Below, piece by piece: positions 1 through 6,909 of a stretch of DNA of 9,693 bases. Below the pieces are notes generated by a model. It did not search any database. It saw only the letters and a program-made list of their open reading frames with translations, and was not told the DNA's origin. Where the stretch lies: contig CALDEO010000236.1 in the NCBI GenBank assembly GCA_937942465.1, positions 1-9,693 of the forward strand. The letters are read 5' to 3'. This DNA comes from an uncultured Saprospiraceae bacterium (GTDB lineage: Bacteria > Bacteroidota > Bacteroidia > Chitinophagales > Saprospiraceae). A program made the position numbers and the translations under genes. Positions within the stretch are counted from its first letter, which is position 1; each line of letters begins with the position of its first letter.

Positions 1-3000
1 GCATTACCAGTATCATTTACTATCGATGCAGCTAATGGATGTGATAGTATGGTAGCAATATTCTGGACTGAGATTGATCTTGTGGGATCTCTAGCAGTCT
101 CCGAATGTGACAATGGTATTCTTAATATAACGTATGAAACCAATGCAGACACAACGGTATTTGACAACATTGTATACACTTGGGGAAATACTGATAATCC
201 TGCATTAACTTATGTAGCAGACAACGATAATATAGGACAGAATTTAATGATTGATCAATCAGGTACTTATGTACTGACGGTATCTGTAGAGACCAATGGT
301 GTTTTCTGTGACTTTACTACTGATCAATTGGTAATTGATTTTGCAACCTATGCTGCGCCAGGAGTTACCATAGATGGTACCTGGGACACTAGCCTCTGTG
401 CTGATGAACTTGTACAAACATATAACATTATGGCAGATGCTGGTGAAAACTATGCATGGACCTACCCAAGTGATGTACTCGTTATTAGTGAGACCAATGA
501 TGAGCTAGTTTTAGATTGGTCAGGTAGTGCAGGCGGTGATGTATGTGTCAATGCGGTCAATGACTGTGGTAGTGGACCTCAAGAATGTGAAACTATTATA
601 ATAATAGCAACACCTCTGAGCTCTATAGCTCCAATAACGGTAGCTTGTAAAGATGGAATCACTATAGTAGTATCTAATGGTCCTACTGATCCAGATTATT
701 TTTATACCTGGAATTTTAACGGTGGTATTGTAGCCAATAGTCCACCTCAAGATATTAATGGACCTGGTCCATTTGATGTGGCATGGCCTACATCAGGTAT
801 TAAGACGGTGACATTGATTGTATCTGATACCGGATGTGAATCAATGGAAGCCTCAACAATGGTTGAGATAATAGATCAAATAGCTGCACCACAACTCATA
901 TGTGCATCTTCAAGTACGGAGGTTACCTTATCATGGCCAGCTGTTGCAGGTGCATTAGGGTATGAAGTGAGTTATGAATATCCGGTAGGTAACGTGGTTA
1001 TATTGAATCTCTCAGATACAGAGTTGATGGTCAATGTCCCAGGTTTACTTAATGGTGTTTCTATAGAATTTACAGTGATCACCTTAAGTGATGACGCTTG
1101 TGGCAATAGTGTGGAGTCAAGCGCTACTTGTATTACACAGAATTGTGTACAACCAACAATCGTATTTACACCGAACTCTATTGATCTATGTTTAGATAAT
1201 AACTCGACACCAATAACGCTAGATCCACCAACAAATAGTGATCCTAGTGTGGACGCAGGAGATTATGGAGAATACGTAGGTAATGGTATAACAGATGCAA
1301 CTGCAGGAACATTTGATCCTAGTATTGCTGGCATTGGGCCACATGTTATCAATTATACATACTACGAGCCTGCAGAAGATTGCCAGACAACGGCGACCTT
1401 TACAGTCAATGTATTTGCAGTGCCTAGTGCAGCTTTTGATATAAGTAAAGACACGATCTGTATCACAGAGACTGTCATGATGACCTACTCTGGTGGTTCT
1501 GCTCCTGAGGTATTTACACCAGGTTTTGGTGATGCCAATTCAGCTGGTACTGATGGTATTTACTCTTTGACTTGGACGACTCCTGGAGAGAAAACCTTGA
1601 CGCTTGTTGTTGAAAGAGATGGTTGTATTTCTGAGCTTGTCACCAAAACAGTTGTTGTCGATCCTGAGGTAGATACACCTATGATCGTATGCGAAGAAAC
1701 TACATCAACTTCCATTTTATTCGAATGGCAGGATATAGATAATATTACGGGTTATGATATCATATTGAATGGTATGGCTCTTGGATTACAGGATACATCT
1801 AGTTTCTTTATTGATGGATTGAGCCCTGGTATCACACAAGATATAACTGTGACAGCGATCTCTACGAATGCCTGTCCTACAACATCGGACATGCAGACAT
1901 GTACTGCCGAAAATTGTGTAAACTCAACGGTAACACTATCTATAGATGATACTATAATCTGTGTATCGCAGACCGATATTATTGACATTGATGCAGCCTT
2001 AGATATTCCTACTACAGATGGGGTAGAGACCTGGTCTGGTATGGGTGTTGACCCTGTTACAGGTGAGTTTGATCCTACAGTCGCTGGTATTGGAGATTGG
2101 CTAGTAAGTTATAACTATACTGAGGCCAACTGTGTTTACGATGGCTCGGTTATGATCAGTGTTATACCTATTCCTGTAGCTAGTTTTACAGCAAATGCTA
2201 ATTTATGTGAATCAGATGCATTGACAGTTACTTACAATGGTGATACTGGTGCAGGATATACTTATACTTGGGACTTTGATGGAGCCACGATCATTAGCGG
2301 TACTGATGCAGGCCCTTACGAAGTAATGTGGGATAATGATGGCGATTATATCATAACGGTATTTGCTAATAATGGTATATGTGATGGTGCTACCTTCACA
2401 CAGATGGTTACGGCAGATCCTGTTGTACCAAATCCTAATATTTCATGTACTCCAGATCTTACTTCGATATTATATACTTGGGATAGTAATCCTTGTGCAA
2501 GTATGTATAACGTATATGTTAATCAAGTCCTATTGAGTACACAGTCAACAACTAGTTATAATGTAACTGGCCTTGCAGAGGGTGATGTTGTAGACTTTTC
2601 AATCGAAATAGTCAGTCTTTGTAGTTGCCCAGGTGGTACATATGAACTAGAGTGCATCGCATCTCCTTGTCCTGATATAGCGATTGATCTTTCATCTGTT
2701 GTTACAGAGTATTGTATCAGTGAGATCGAGGATATTATCGTATTGAATGCAACGGTAACTGGATCCTCAGGGTCGGGTAGTGGAGTCTGGTCTGGCAATG
2801 ATATATCTGCTGACGGTAGTTGGTCTGCAGCAGGATTGCAAGCAGATACTTATGACTTTAACTATACATTTACGGAGGATGGGTGCCCATTTAACGAGCA
2901 AGTGAGTATAACAATATATGAGATGCCATCAGCTGATGTCATTATTACAAATCCACCATGTCCTGACTTAGGAGCTACAGGTAGTATCTTTATAGATCCT

Positions 3001-3708
3001 TCTGGTGGTACAGGTGATTATACATTTTCATTGGATGGAATAACAATAACCAGTACAACAGTCGATAATATAGAAGGAGGATCTCATGATCTTATAGTTG
3101 AAGATGCTCAAGGTTGCCAAGTCCTTGTAATATTCCAAATAGATCTGGCTGCTGAGATTTCTTTAGCATTAGAAGGAGATGCATTGTTGAAGGCAGGTGA
3201 TGAGAGTCAGATATCTGTTACAACCAACATCGATCCAGTATCGATCGATTCGATCGTATGGAGTCTTGATGGTGTAGTGATTGATTGTACAACACCAGAT
3301 TGCTTTACACTTGATTTTATTGCAGATACAGAGCAGTTATTCTGCGCTACAATCTATTACAACGGATCTTGTGAAATCACTGATTGTATTACAATCTCAA
3401 TACAACCAGATATCCCTGAAGTATATATCCCTACTGCATTCTCACCAAACAACGATGGTGTTAATGATAAGTTCAATATCGGTACAAGTGATGGCTCTAT
3501 ATTAATCAAGTCTATGTCTATTTATGATAGGTGGGGTGAGCGGATTTACTTTGCCACTGATGTAGCACCTAACCTTGCAGATACAGGCTGGGACGGAAGA
3601 TTCAAAGGCGAATTTGTTCAACCTGGTGTATACGTCTATGTGCTTGAAGTGCAAACAGTTATTAATGATAGCGAGATTTACTCAGGAGATATTACTGTGA
3701 TTAGATAA
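1..3708 (+). CDS. Large modular T9SS type B-secreted surface protein, 5' end missing
   Basis: The frame is open from base 1, so the gene starts left of the window; the ATG at 49 is internal. There are 1235 visible codons ending in TAA. Order of parts: Ig/PKD-like domains (codons about 1-204), three PKD-like/FN3-like/Ig-like supermodules (about 205-975), a SprB-like repeat (about 976-1048), one more Ig-like domain (about 1049-1139) and a type IX secretion type B C-terminal domain (about 1140-1235). Cysteines recur at regular places in each domain, as expected for a disulfide-stabilised extracellular protein. By family knowledge, such proteins cross the outer membrane through the T9SS and are retained on or released from the cell surface. 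An adhesin or gliding-related role is inference, since no enzymatic domain is visible in this part. A signal peptide is expected but lies outside the window. A hairpin follows the stop codon. Confidence 0.93.
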   Translation, partial: ALPVSFTIDAANGCDSMVAIFWTEIDLVGSLAVSECDNGILNITYETNADTTVFDNIVYTWGNTDNPALTYVADNDNIGQNLMIDQSGTYVLTVSVETNGVFCDFTTDQLVIDFATYAAPGVTIDGTWDTSLCADELVQTYNIMADAGENYAWTYPSDVLVISETNDELVLDWSGSAGGDVCVNAVNDCGSGPQECETIIIIATPLSSIAPITVACKDGITIVVSNGPTDPDYFYTWNFNGGIVANSPPQDINGPGPFDVAWPTSGIKTVTLIVSDTGCESMEASTMVEIIDQIAAPQLICASSSTEVTLSWPAVAGALGYEVSYEYPVGNVVILNLSDTELMVNVPGLLNGVSIEFTVITLSDDACGNSVESSATCITQNCVQPTIVFTPNSIDLCLDNNSTPITLDPPTNSDPSVDAGDYGEYVGNGITDATAGTFDPSIAGIGPHVINYTYYEPAEDCQTTATFTVNVFAVPSAAFDISKDTICITETVMMTYSGGSAPEVFTPGFGDANSAGTDGIYSLTWTTPGEKTLTLVVERDGCISELVTKTVVVDPEVDTPMIVCEETTSTSILFEWQDIDNITGYDIILNGMALGLQDTSSFFIDGLSPGITQDITVTAISTNACPTTSDMQTCTAENCVNSTVTLSIDDTIICVSQTDIIDIDAALDIPTTDGVETWSGMGVDPVTGEFDPTVAGIGDWLVSYNYTEANCVYDGSVMISVIPIPVASFTANANLCESDALTVTYNGDTGAGYTYTWDFDGATIISGTDAGPYEVMWDNDGDYIITVFANNGICDGATFTQMVTADPVVPNPNISCTPDLTSILYTWDSNPCASMYNVYVNQVLLSTQSTTSYNVTGLAEGDVVDFSIEIVSLCSCPGGTYELECIASPCPDIAIDLSSVVTEYCISEIEDIIVLNATVTGSSGSGSGVWSGNDISADGSWSAAGLQADTYDFNYTFTEDGCPFNEQVSITIYEMPSADVIITNPPCPDLGATGSIFIDPSGGTGDYTFSLDGITITSTTVDNIEGGSHDLIVEDAQGCQVLVIFQIDLAAEISLALEGDALLKAGDESQISVTTNIDPVSIDSIVWSLDGVVIDCTTPDCFTLDFIADTEQLFCATIYYNGSCEITDCITISIQPDIPEVYIPTAFSPNNDGVNDKFNIGTSDGSILIKSMSIYDRWGERIYFATDVAPNLADTGWDGRFKGEFVQPGVYVYVLEVQTVINDSEIYSGDITVIR
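613..1419 (+). repeat. Supermodule 1 of the large protein (PKD-FN3-Ig)
   Basis: Three domain types occur in order. A PKD-like domain (about 613-876) carries YTWNFNGG, a GPFDVAW strand and a closing TVTLIVSDTGC strand. An FN3-like domain (about 877-1146) has QLICASSSTEVTLSW and GYEVSYE, and ends in a cysteine pair (ATCITQNC). An Ig-like domain (about 1147-1419) carries AGTFDPSIAGIGPHVINYTY. The same order recurs twice downstream with diverged sequence. Boundaries are by eye. Confidence 0.75.
1420..2166 (+). repeat. Supermodule 2 of the large protein (PKD-FN3-Ig)
   Basis: This is the second copy of the unit. The PKD-like part (about 1420-1671) includes MMTYSGG and KTLTLVVERDGC. The FN3-like part (about 1672-1917) includes STSILFEWQDI, GYDIILNG and the closing CTAENC. 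The Ig-like part (about 1918-2166) has WSGMGVDP and GEFDPTVAGIGDWLVSYNYT, closely matching the corresponding strand of module 1. The unit is about 750 bp long against about 807 bp for module 1. Confidence 0.75.
2167..2925 (+). repeat. Supermodule 3 of the large protein (PKD-FN3-Ig)
   Basis: This is the third copy. The PKD-like part (about 2167-2421) has YTYTWDFDG, GPYEVMW and DYIITVFANNGIC. The FN3-like part (about 2422-2670) includes SILYTWDSNPC, MYNVYVNQ, and ends ECIASPC. The Ig-like part (about 2671-2925) includes SGVWSGNDIS and YDFNYTFTEDGC, but it lacks the FDPxxAGIG strand of copies 1 and 2 and has a serine/glycine-rich stretch (GSSGSGSG) instead. It is the most diverged Ig member of the series. 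Confidence 0.7.
2926..3144 (+). other. SprB-like repeat domain within the large protein
   Basis: The segment reads as one SprB-type repeat: PPCPDLGATGSIFI, then PSGGTGDYTFSLDG, then a gly-rich turn and HDLIVEDAQGCQ. The family pattern is a cysteine, a G-x-I strand, GGTxxYxFxxDG and a closing D-x-x-GC. It is named after the Flavobacterium johnsoniae gliding adhesin SprB, where many copies occur. Only one copy is visible here, so this places the domain in that superfamily but does not show orthology to SprB. Confidence 0.6.
3418..3705 (+). other. Type B T9SS C-terminal sorting domain (gliding motility-associated, CHU_C)
   Basis: This is the last 96 codons of the large protein. Visible hallmarks are the opening PTAFSPNNDGVNDKFNI, the central IYDRWGERIYF, the GWDGRFKGEFVQPGVYVY segment and a short terminal strand ending DITVIR. 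This is the signature of the type B C-terminal domain recognised by the type IX secretion system. It is the strongest evidence in the window both for the protein's extracellular fate and for the Bacteroidota assignment. Confidence 0.95.
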
Positions 3709-3723
3709 AGAAGATATTAGGGA

Positions 3724-3747
3724 CGTTCTGGTCTTTTGATCAGAACG
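3724..3747 (+). terminator. Hairpin just after the large surface-protein gene
   Basis: A 10-bp stem (3724-3733 with 3738-3747, one G-T wobble) closes a TTTT loop 15 bp after the stop codon. It is followed by only a short T run (CTTTG). It may stop or stabilise the 3' end of the surface-protein mRNA, but the weak T tract makes it a poorer intrinsic terminator than the hairpin downstream. Confidence 0.55.
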
Positions 3748-3790
3748 CTTTGAGTATCAAGCTGGATTAAGGAAATATCTAGATTAAAAT

Positions 3791-3830
3791 AAAAAAGGAC
3801 ATATTCTGTAAGCAGAATATGTCCTTTTTT
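3791..3830. terminator. Bidirectional intrinsic terminator between convergent genes
   Basis: A perfect inverted repeat with 12-bp core arms (3797-3808 and 3813-3824) and a TAAG loop. It is flanked by six A on the left and six T on the right, so the complementary arms extend to 18 bp. The symmetry gives a U tract on both strands. It lies between the end of the large surface-protein gene (+) and the DUF1508 gene (-), and can terminate transcription from both sides. Confidence 0.9.
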
Positions 3831-3847
3831 ATTTATCGAAATTTATA

Positions 3848-4177
3848 TTACATATAAGTTATTACAGCGTCTTCGGCATTTTTACTTACTGAAGAGATTC
3901 CATTTTCCATACCCGATTTGCTAGCATACATTTGGCTTGATCCGATGATTTGCTTGTTAGTCGCTAATAGGTTGAAGAATAATTTCTCGTTTTTAGCAAT
4001 CTTTCGGTCATAAGAGTTTACATCAGTGCAATTTTTTTTCACTGAGTTTACTCCATTTTCACAACCAGACTTTGAGGCATAGCCTTGGCTTGTTAATATC
4101 ACTTGACCGTTATTGGCTTTTAGATTGAAATAGTATTTATTGTTTTTTTCACTTGAGAAGATTACGAATTTTGCCAT
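3848..4177 (-). CDS. Tandem DUF1508 (YegP-like) protein
   Basis: A 109-residue protein made of two copies of the DUF1508/YegP fold unit. Each copy has a F-x-I/F-x-L strand pair followed by the shared motif YASKSGxENGxxSV, at residues 33-46 and 84-97. The two-copy length matches E. coli YegP. The family's biochemical role is not established, so no function is claimed. The start is the ATG at 4177, preceded by an AGGA-like Shine-Dalgarno sequence 3-6 bases upstream, unusually clear for this window. No signal peptide is visible, so it is probably cytoplasmic. The gene sits alone between the bidirectional terminator and cmk, about 110 bp downstream of the cmk stop on the same strand, and could be read through from cmk. 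Confidence 0.88.
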   Translation of the reverse strand: MAKFVIFSSEKNNKYYFNLKANNGQVILTSQGYASKSGCENGVNSVKKNCTDVNSYDRKIAKNEKLFFNLLATNKQIIGSSQMYASKSGMENGISSVSKNAEDAVITYM

Positions 4178-4291
4178 GATTCCTATTTTTTAAATTATAA
4201 CGCGTTTTGTTAGTAATACCTAAAGTATAAAATCTATTCAAAGTATGAAAAAATACAACTGAAAATTTTACATCGACATTTTAAGGACATT

Positions 4292-4981
4292 CTAATTTCC
4301 TTTCAGAAGCTTTGCAACATAAGTTTTTACCTCTTCTACTTGTGACTCTCTTGTATGATGGGTTGTATCGATGATAGTAGCATCTGGAGCTTGAGTCAAT
4401 GGACTATCTTCTCGGGTACTATCTATGTGATCTCTATGCGAGAGGTTCTCTTTTACTTGATCCAATGTTATTGCATTCACCGTATTCTTGACTTCATCAA
4501 ACCTTCGTTGACTTCTCACGTCAATATCTGCTGTTACAAAAAACTTTAAGTCTGCATCAGGAAATACCACGGTGCCGATATCCCGACCGTCCATCACCAA
4601 TCCTCCTGTAGCACCATATGATTGCTGTAGCGCTACTAGCTTAGCTCTCACCTCTGACATTGCAGCAACCTCGCTTACAATGCTAGATACAGCTTTAGAT
4701 CGAATCTCAGAAGTTAAGGCTTTATCATTCAAAAAAATAGTATTGATTCCGTCGACGTTAGCAAAGTGTATATGGATACCTTTAAGAATTTCATTCAGGT
4801 TTTCAGGTTTGCTAGTCGCTTTGATATCATTTTCGATGAAGTAATAACTTACTGCACGGTACATAGCTCCTGAGTCAATAAATGCATACCCTAGTTCCTT
4901 AGCTAGGTCTTTAGCGATTGTTGATTTACCGCAAGAAGAGTATCCATCAATTGCTACGATCAGTGATTTTTTAGATTCCAT
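4292..4981 (-). CDS. cmk: Cytidylate kinase (CMP/dCMP kinase)
   Basis: Transfers a phosphate from ATP to CMP or dCMP, giving CDP/dCDP for nucleic acid and lipid precursor synthesis; cytoplasmic. The 229-residue length is normal for bacterial Cmk. Visible motifs are the P-loop GYSSCGKST (13-21), the nucleotide-binding DSGAMYR (36-42), the highly conserved DGRDIGTVVFPDADLKFF (131-148) and the LID/CMP-contact segment HRDHIDSTREDSPL (182-195) with its Arg and Asp residues. All key residues appear intact. The ATG at 4981 is preceded by an A-rich stretch with no clear Shine-Dalgarno. DUF2795 lies upstream on the same strand but with a strong terminator between, so cmk probably has its own promoter in 4982-5104; I did not find a convincing one. 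Confidence 0.97.
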   Translation of the reverse strand: MESKKSLIVAIDGYSSCGKSTIAKDLAKELGYAFIDSGAMYRAVSYYFIENDIKATSKPENLNEILKGIHIHFANVDGINTIFLNDKALTSEIRSKAVSSIVSEVAAMSEVRAKLVALQQSYGATGGLVMDGRDIGTVVFPDADLKFFVTADIDVRSQRRFDEVKNTVNAITLDQVKENLSHRDHIDSTREDSPLTQAPDATIIDTTHHTRESQVEEVKTYVAKLLKGN

Positions 4982-5105
4982 CAGAGTTCTTTATTTTTTT
5001 GCTTTCGCTAATGTATGTACTTGATGCTTTTAATAATTACAAAGCACATTTCTAAATGTTGAGTGGAGTATGTAATGTTAGCACAATTCATACTCGTCAA
5101 TAACG

Positions 5106-5136
5106 AAAAAAGCCTTGATTATTCATCAAGGCTTTT
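5106..5136 (-). terminator. Intrinsic terminator of the DUF2795 gene
   Basis: Perfect 9-bp arms (5111-5119 and 5125-5133), extended by A-T pairs, with a 5-nt loop. On the minus strand the stem is followed by a run of six T (complement of 5106-5111). It begins about 20 bp after the DUF2795 stop codon and separates that gene from cmk. A-T flanks on both sides may give weak activity on the plus strand as well. Confidence 0.88.
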
Positions 5137-5157
5137 ATTTCTTTTAATATGAATAGA

Positions 5158-5379
5158 TTAATATTCGTCCTCGTTAAATAGAAAATCATCTTTTCTAGGG
5201 TAATCAGGCCAGATATCTTCCATTGTTTCATAAATCTCACCTTCATCTTCGATCTGCTGTAGATTTTCAAGAACCTCAAGTGGTCCTCCTGATCTAATTG
5301 CGTAATCTATAAGTTCGTCCCTAGTCGCAGGCCAAGGAGCATCTTCTAAGTGGTGAGCTAGTTCTAAAGTCCAGTACAT
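5158..5379 (-). CDS. DUF2795 family small acidic protein
   Basis: A 73-residue protein recognisable as the Bacteroidota DUF2795 type. An N-terminal MYWTLELA segment is followed by the conserved core APWPATRDELIDYAIRSGG (14-32) and PLEVLENLQ (33-41), then a strongly acidic tail (EDEGE at 44-48, ETMED at 51-55, then WPDYP and a final NEDEY). The tryptophan/proline-rich core is what I recognise; the family has no established function that I can name. No signal peptide or membrane segment is seen. The ATG at 5379 has a purine-rich AAGAG upstream. The gene lies about 220 bp downstream of the queA stop on the same strand and ends in its own terminator. Confidence 0.88.
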   Translation of the reverse strand: MYWTLELAHHLEDAPWPATRDELIDYAIRSGGPLEVLENLQQIEDEGEIYETMEDIWPDYPRKDDFLFNEDEY

Positions 5380-5599
5380 TTGAGCTCTTAATTTTAGTGT
5401 TATTGTAATTATATATTTAAAGTACGTTTAGATAAAGAGGGTAATCTGATATTTATTTAACTCGTTTACTGTATACACTATTTCCATTTGGTCCTACAAG
5501 TCTATCAAGAGCTTCTCTAATAATTTTCTCTATCTTAATCTTTACTTCAATTCTTATACGTTCAAAAAATTATAATAATTCCTTAATCAGTAATTATTT
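5380..5599. other. Intergenic region between queA and DUF2795 with a startless open frame
   Basis: About 220 bp. On the minus strand, 5569 to 5453 is an uninterrupted frame of 38 codons plus stop that reads like protein: a charged amphipathic stretch (RIEVKIKIEKIIREALDRL) and then VGPNGNSVYSKR. It has no ATG, GTG or TTG in frame and is preceded by a stop at 5570-5572. It could be a gene remnant, a small gene using a rare start codon, or chance. The part nearest DUF2795 (5380-5450) is AT-rich and presumably holds that gene's promoter, but no clear TAnnTTTG element was found. Confidence 0.4.
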
Positions 5600-6679
5600 T
5601 TAAAGAATTAGCATTGCATCACCGTAACTGTAGAAACGGTATTTCTCTTTTACAGCTATTTCGTATGCTTCCATGATCAAGTCATGACCACCAAAAGCAC
5701 ATACCATGATCAATAAACTTGACTTTGGTAAGTGGAAGTTTGTAATCATTGAGTTGGCAATGTTAAAGTCATACGGAGGGTAGATAAACAAGTTTGTCCA
5801 TCCTTCTGATTCCTTAAGCATATTAGTCGCAGATACTGCTGACTCTATTGATCTCATAGAAGTAGTACCTACGGCACATACTCTACGATGCGCTTTTATT
5901 GCTTTATTTACTTTTTCAGCCTCGGCTTCTACGATATGGTAGTACTCAGCATCCATTTTATGTTTAGATAGATCTTCTACCTCGATGTTTCTGAATGTAC
6001 CTAATCCAATATGAAGTGTGATTTCAGCAAAGCTGATACCTTTTATTTCTAACCTTTTCATCAGCTCACGGCTGAAGTGTAAGCCAGCAGTAGGTGCGGC
6101 AACGGCTCCTATCTCTTTGGCATATATTGTTTGGTACCGTTCTTTATCGATAGGTTTAGGTTCCTTCTCATCTCTAATAGTCTGTATGTATTTAGGGATA
6201 GGAGTCTGTCCTAGCTTGTGTAAGGTTGTTCTGAATTCTTCGTCAGTACCTTCATAAAAGAAACGAATTGTCCGACCTCTTGAGGTTGTATTATCTACAA
6301 CTTCGGCAACAAGTACATCATTTCCTTCAGTGTCAGCGAAATATAATTTATTACCAACTCTTATTTTTCTTGCAGGATCTACTAATACATCCCAGAGACG
6401 AGCTTCTTTATTTAATTCTCTCAATAAGAAAACTTCAATCTTAGCTCCAGTTTTTTCTTTCATCCCATACATTCTTGCAGGGAAGACTTTAGTATTATTG
6501 AAAATAAAGGAATCACCATCATCAAAGTAGTTGATTAGATCCTTGAAGACCTTATGCTCTATCTTACCAGTTGCTCTGTCTACGACCAATAGTCTAGACT
6601 CGTCACGTTGATCGGAAGGGTAGGCAGCTATTAGACTTTCGTCAAGTTCAAAATTAAACGTTGAAAGTTTGGTTCTCAT
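5600..6679 (-). CDS. queA: S-adenosylmethionine:tRNA ribosyltransferase-isomerase QueA
   Basis: Transfers and isomerises the ribosyl part of S-adenosylmethionine onto 7-aminomethyl-7-deazaguanine at position 34 of tRNAs with GUN anticodons, forming epoxyqueuosine; cytoplasmic. The 359 residues (from the chosen ATG) match the family's usual 340-360. Conserved motifs, numbered from that ATG: NNTKV (61-65), PTAGLHF (196-202), HIGLGTF (223-229), GTTSMRS (271-277), TNFHLPKS (313-320) and the terminal YSYGDAM (350-356). All are intact. An in-frame TTG at 6685 would add two residues (M-S), but the ATG at 6679 is the simpler start. There is no clear Shine-Dalgarno. It is divergent from the permease gene. 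Other queuosine genes are not in the window. Confidence 0.97.
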   Translation of the reverse strand: MRTKLSTFNFELDESLIAAYPSDQRDESRLLVVDRATGKIEHKVFKDLINYFDDGDSFIFNNTKVFPARMYGMKEKTGAKIEVFLLRELNKEARLWDVLVDPARKIRVGNKLYFADTEGNDVLVAEVVDNTTSRGRTIRFFYEGTDEEFRTTLHKLGQTPIPKYIQTIRDEKEPKPIDKERYQTIYAKEIGAVAAPTAGLHFSRELMKRLEIKGISFAEITLHIGLGTFRNIEVEDLSKHKMDAEYYHIVEAEAEKVNKAIKAHRRVCAVGTTSMRSIESAVSATNMLKESEGWTNLFIYPPYDFNIANSMITNFHLPKSSLLIMVCAFGGHDLIMEAYEIAVKEKYRFYSYGDAMLIL

Positions 6680-6705
6680 ACTCAATATTTTTTTTCAATA
6701 AGCCA

Positions 6706-6713
6706 CAAAAATA
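6706..6713 (-). promoter_or_regulatory. Candidate Bacteroidota -7 element upstream of queA
   Basis: On the minus strand this octamer reads TATTTTTG, matching TAnnTTTG. It lies 27 bp before the queA ATG, which would give a leader of roughly 20 nt. No TTG was seen at the expected -33 distance, so the match could be chance in AT-rich sequence. Confidence 0.35.
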
Positions 6714-6799
6714 AACAAAGACTTATCATTCATACTATCTTAAACAATTAATACGCCAATTCTTGGAACATAGTTCATAAATCTCACTTAAGACTTGAC

Positions 6800-6823
6800 A
6801 TTTAGAAGTTTTTTTTTCTAAAT
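6800..6823. promoter_or_regulatory. Operator-like inverted repeat in the queA/permease divergent region
   Basis: Perfect 8-bp arms ATTTAGAA (6800-6807) and TTCTAAAT (6816-6823) separated by an 8-nt T-rich spacer. A further half-site TTTAGAAGTT at 6845-6854 repeats 6801-6810 exactly, with a start-to-start distance of 44 bp. The position between two divergent genes suits a regulator binding site, but no regulator gene is nearby. AT-rich composition makes chance repeats likely enough to keep confidence low. Confidence 0.3.
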
Positions 6824-6909
6824 CAACAGTTTTGGAAGATTATTTTTAGAAGTTAATCGATTGTTTAGGTACCAAAGCTTTAATTCTCACTACTTTTATA
6901 TAACATTTT

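Noticed and set aside
4572..4844. 90-codon plus-strand frame antisense to cmk
   Set aside because: Lies opposite the conserved core of cytidylate kinase and has no recognisable features.
5097..5279. 60-codon minus-strand frame overlapping the DUF2795 gene
   Set aside because: It overlaps the conserved DUF2795 frame and runs through the terminator; its translation shows no family features.
6680..6685. TTG start for queA two codons upstream of the ATG
   Set aside because: It adds only Met-Ser, uses a rarer start codon and gains no ribosome binding site, so the ATG at 6679 is preferred.
6795..6823. E. coli-like TTGACA box upstream of the permease gene
   Set aside because: The position 17 bp downstream (CTAAAT) is a poor -10, and Bacteroidota primary sigma factors use a different consensus; probably chance.
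6891..6898. TACTTTTA as a -7 element for the permease gene
   Set aside because: It matches TAnnTTTG at all but the last base, but it would start transcription only a few bases before the ATG, and no TTG lies at the right spacing.
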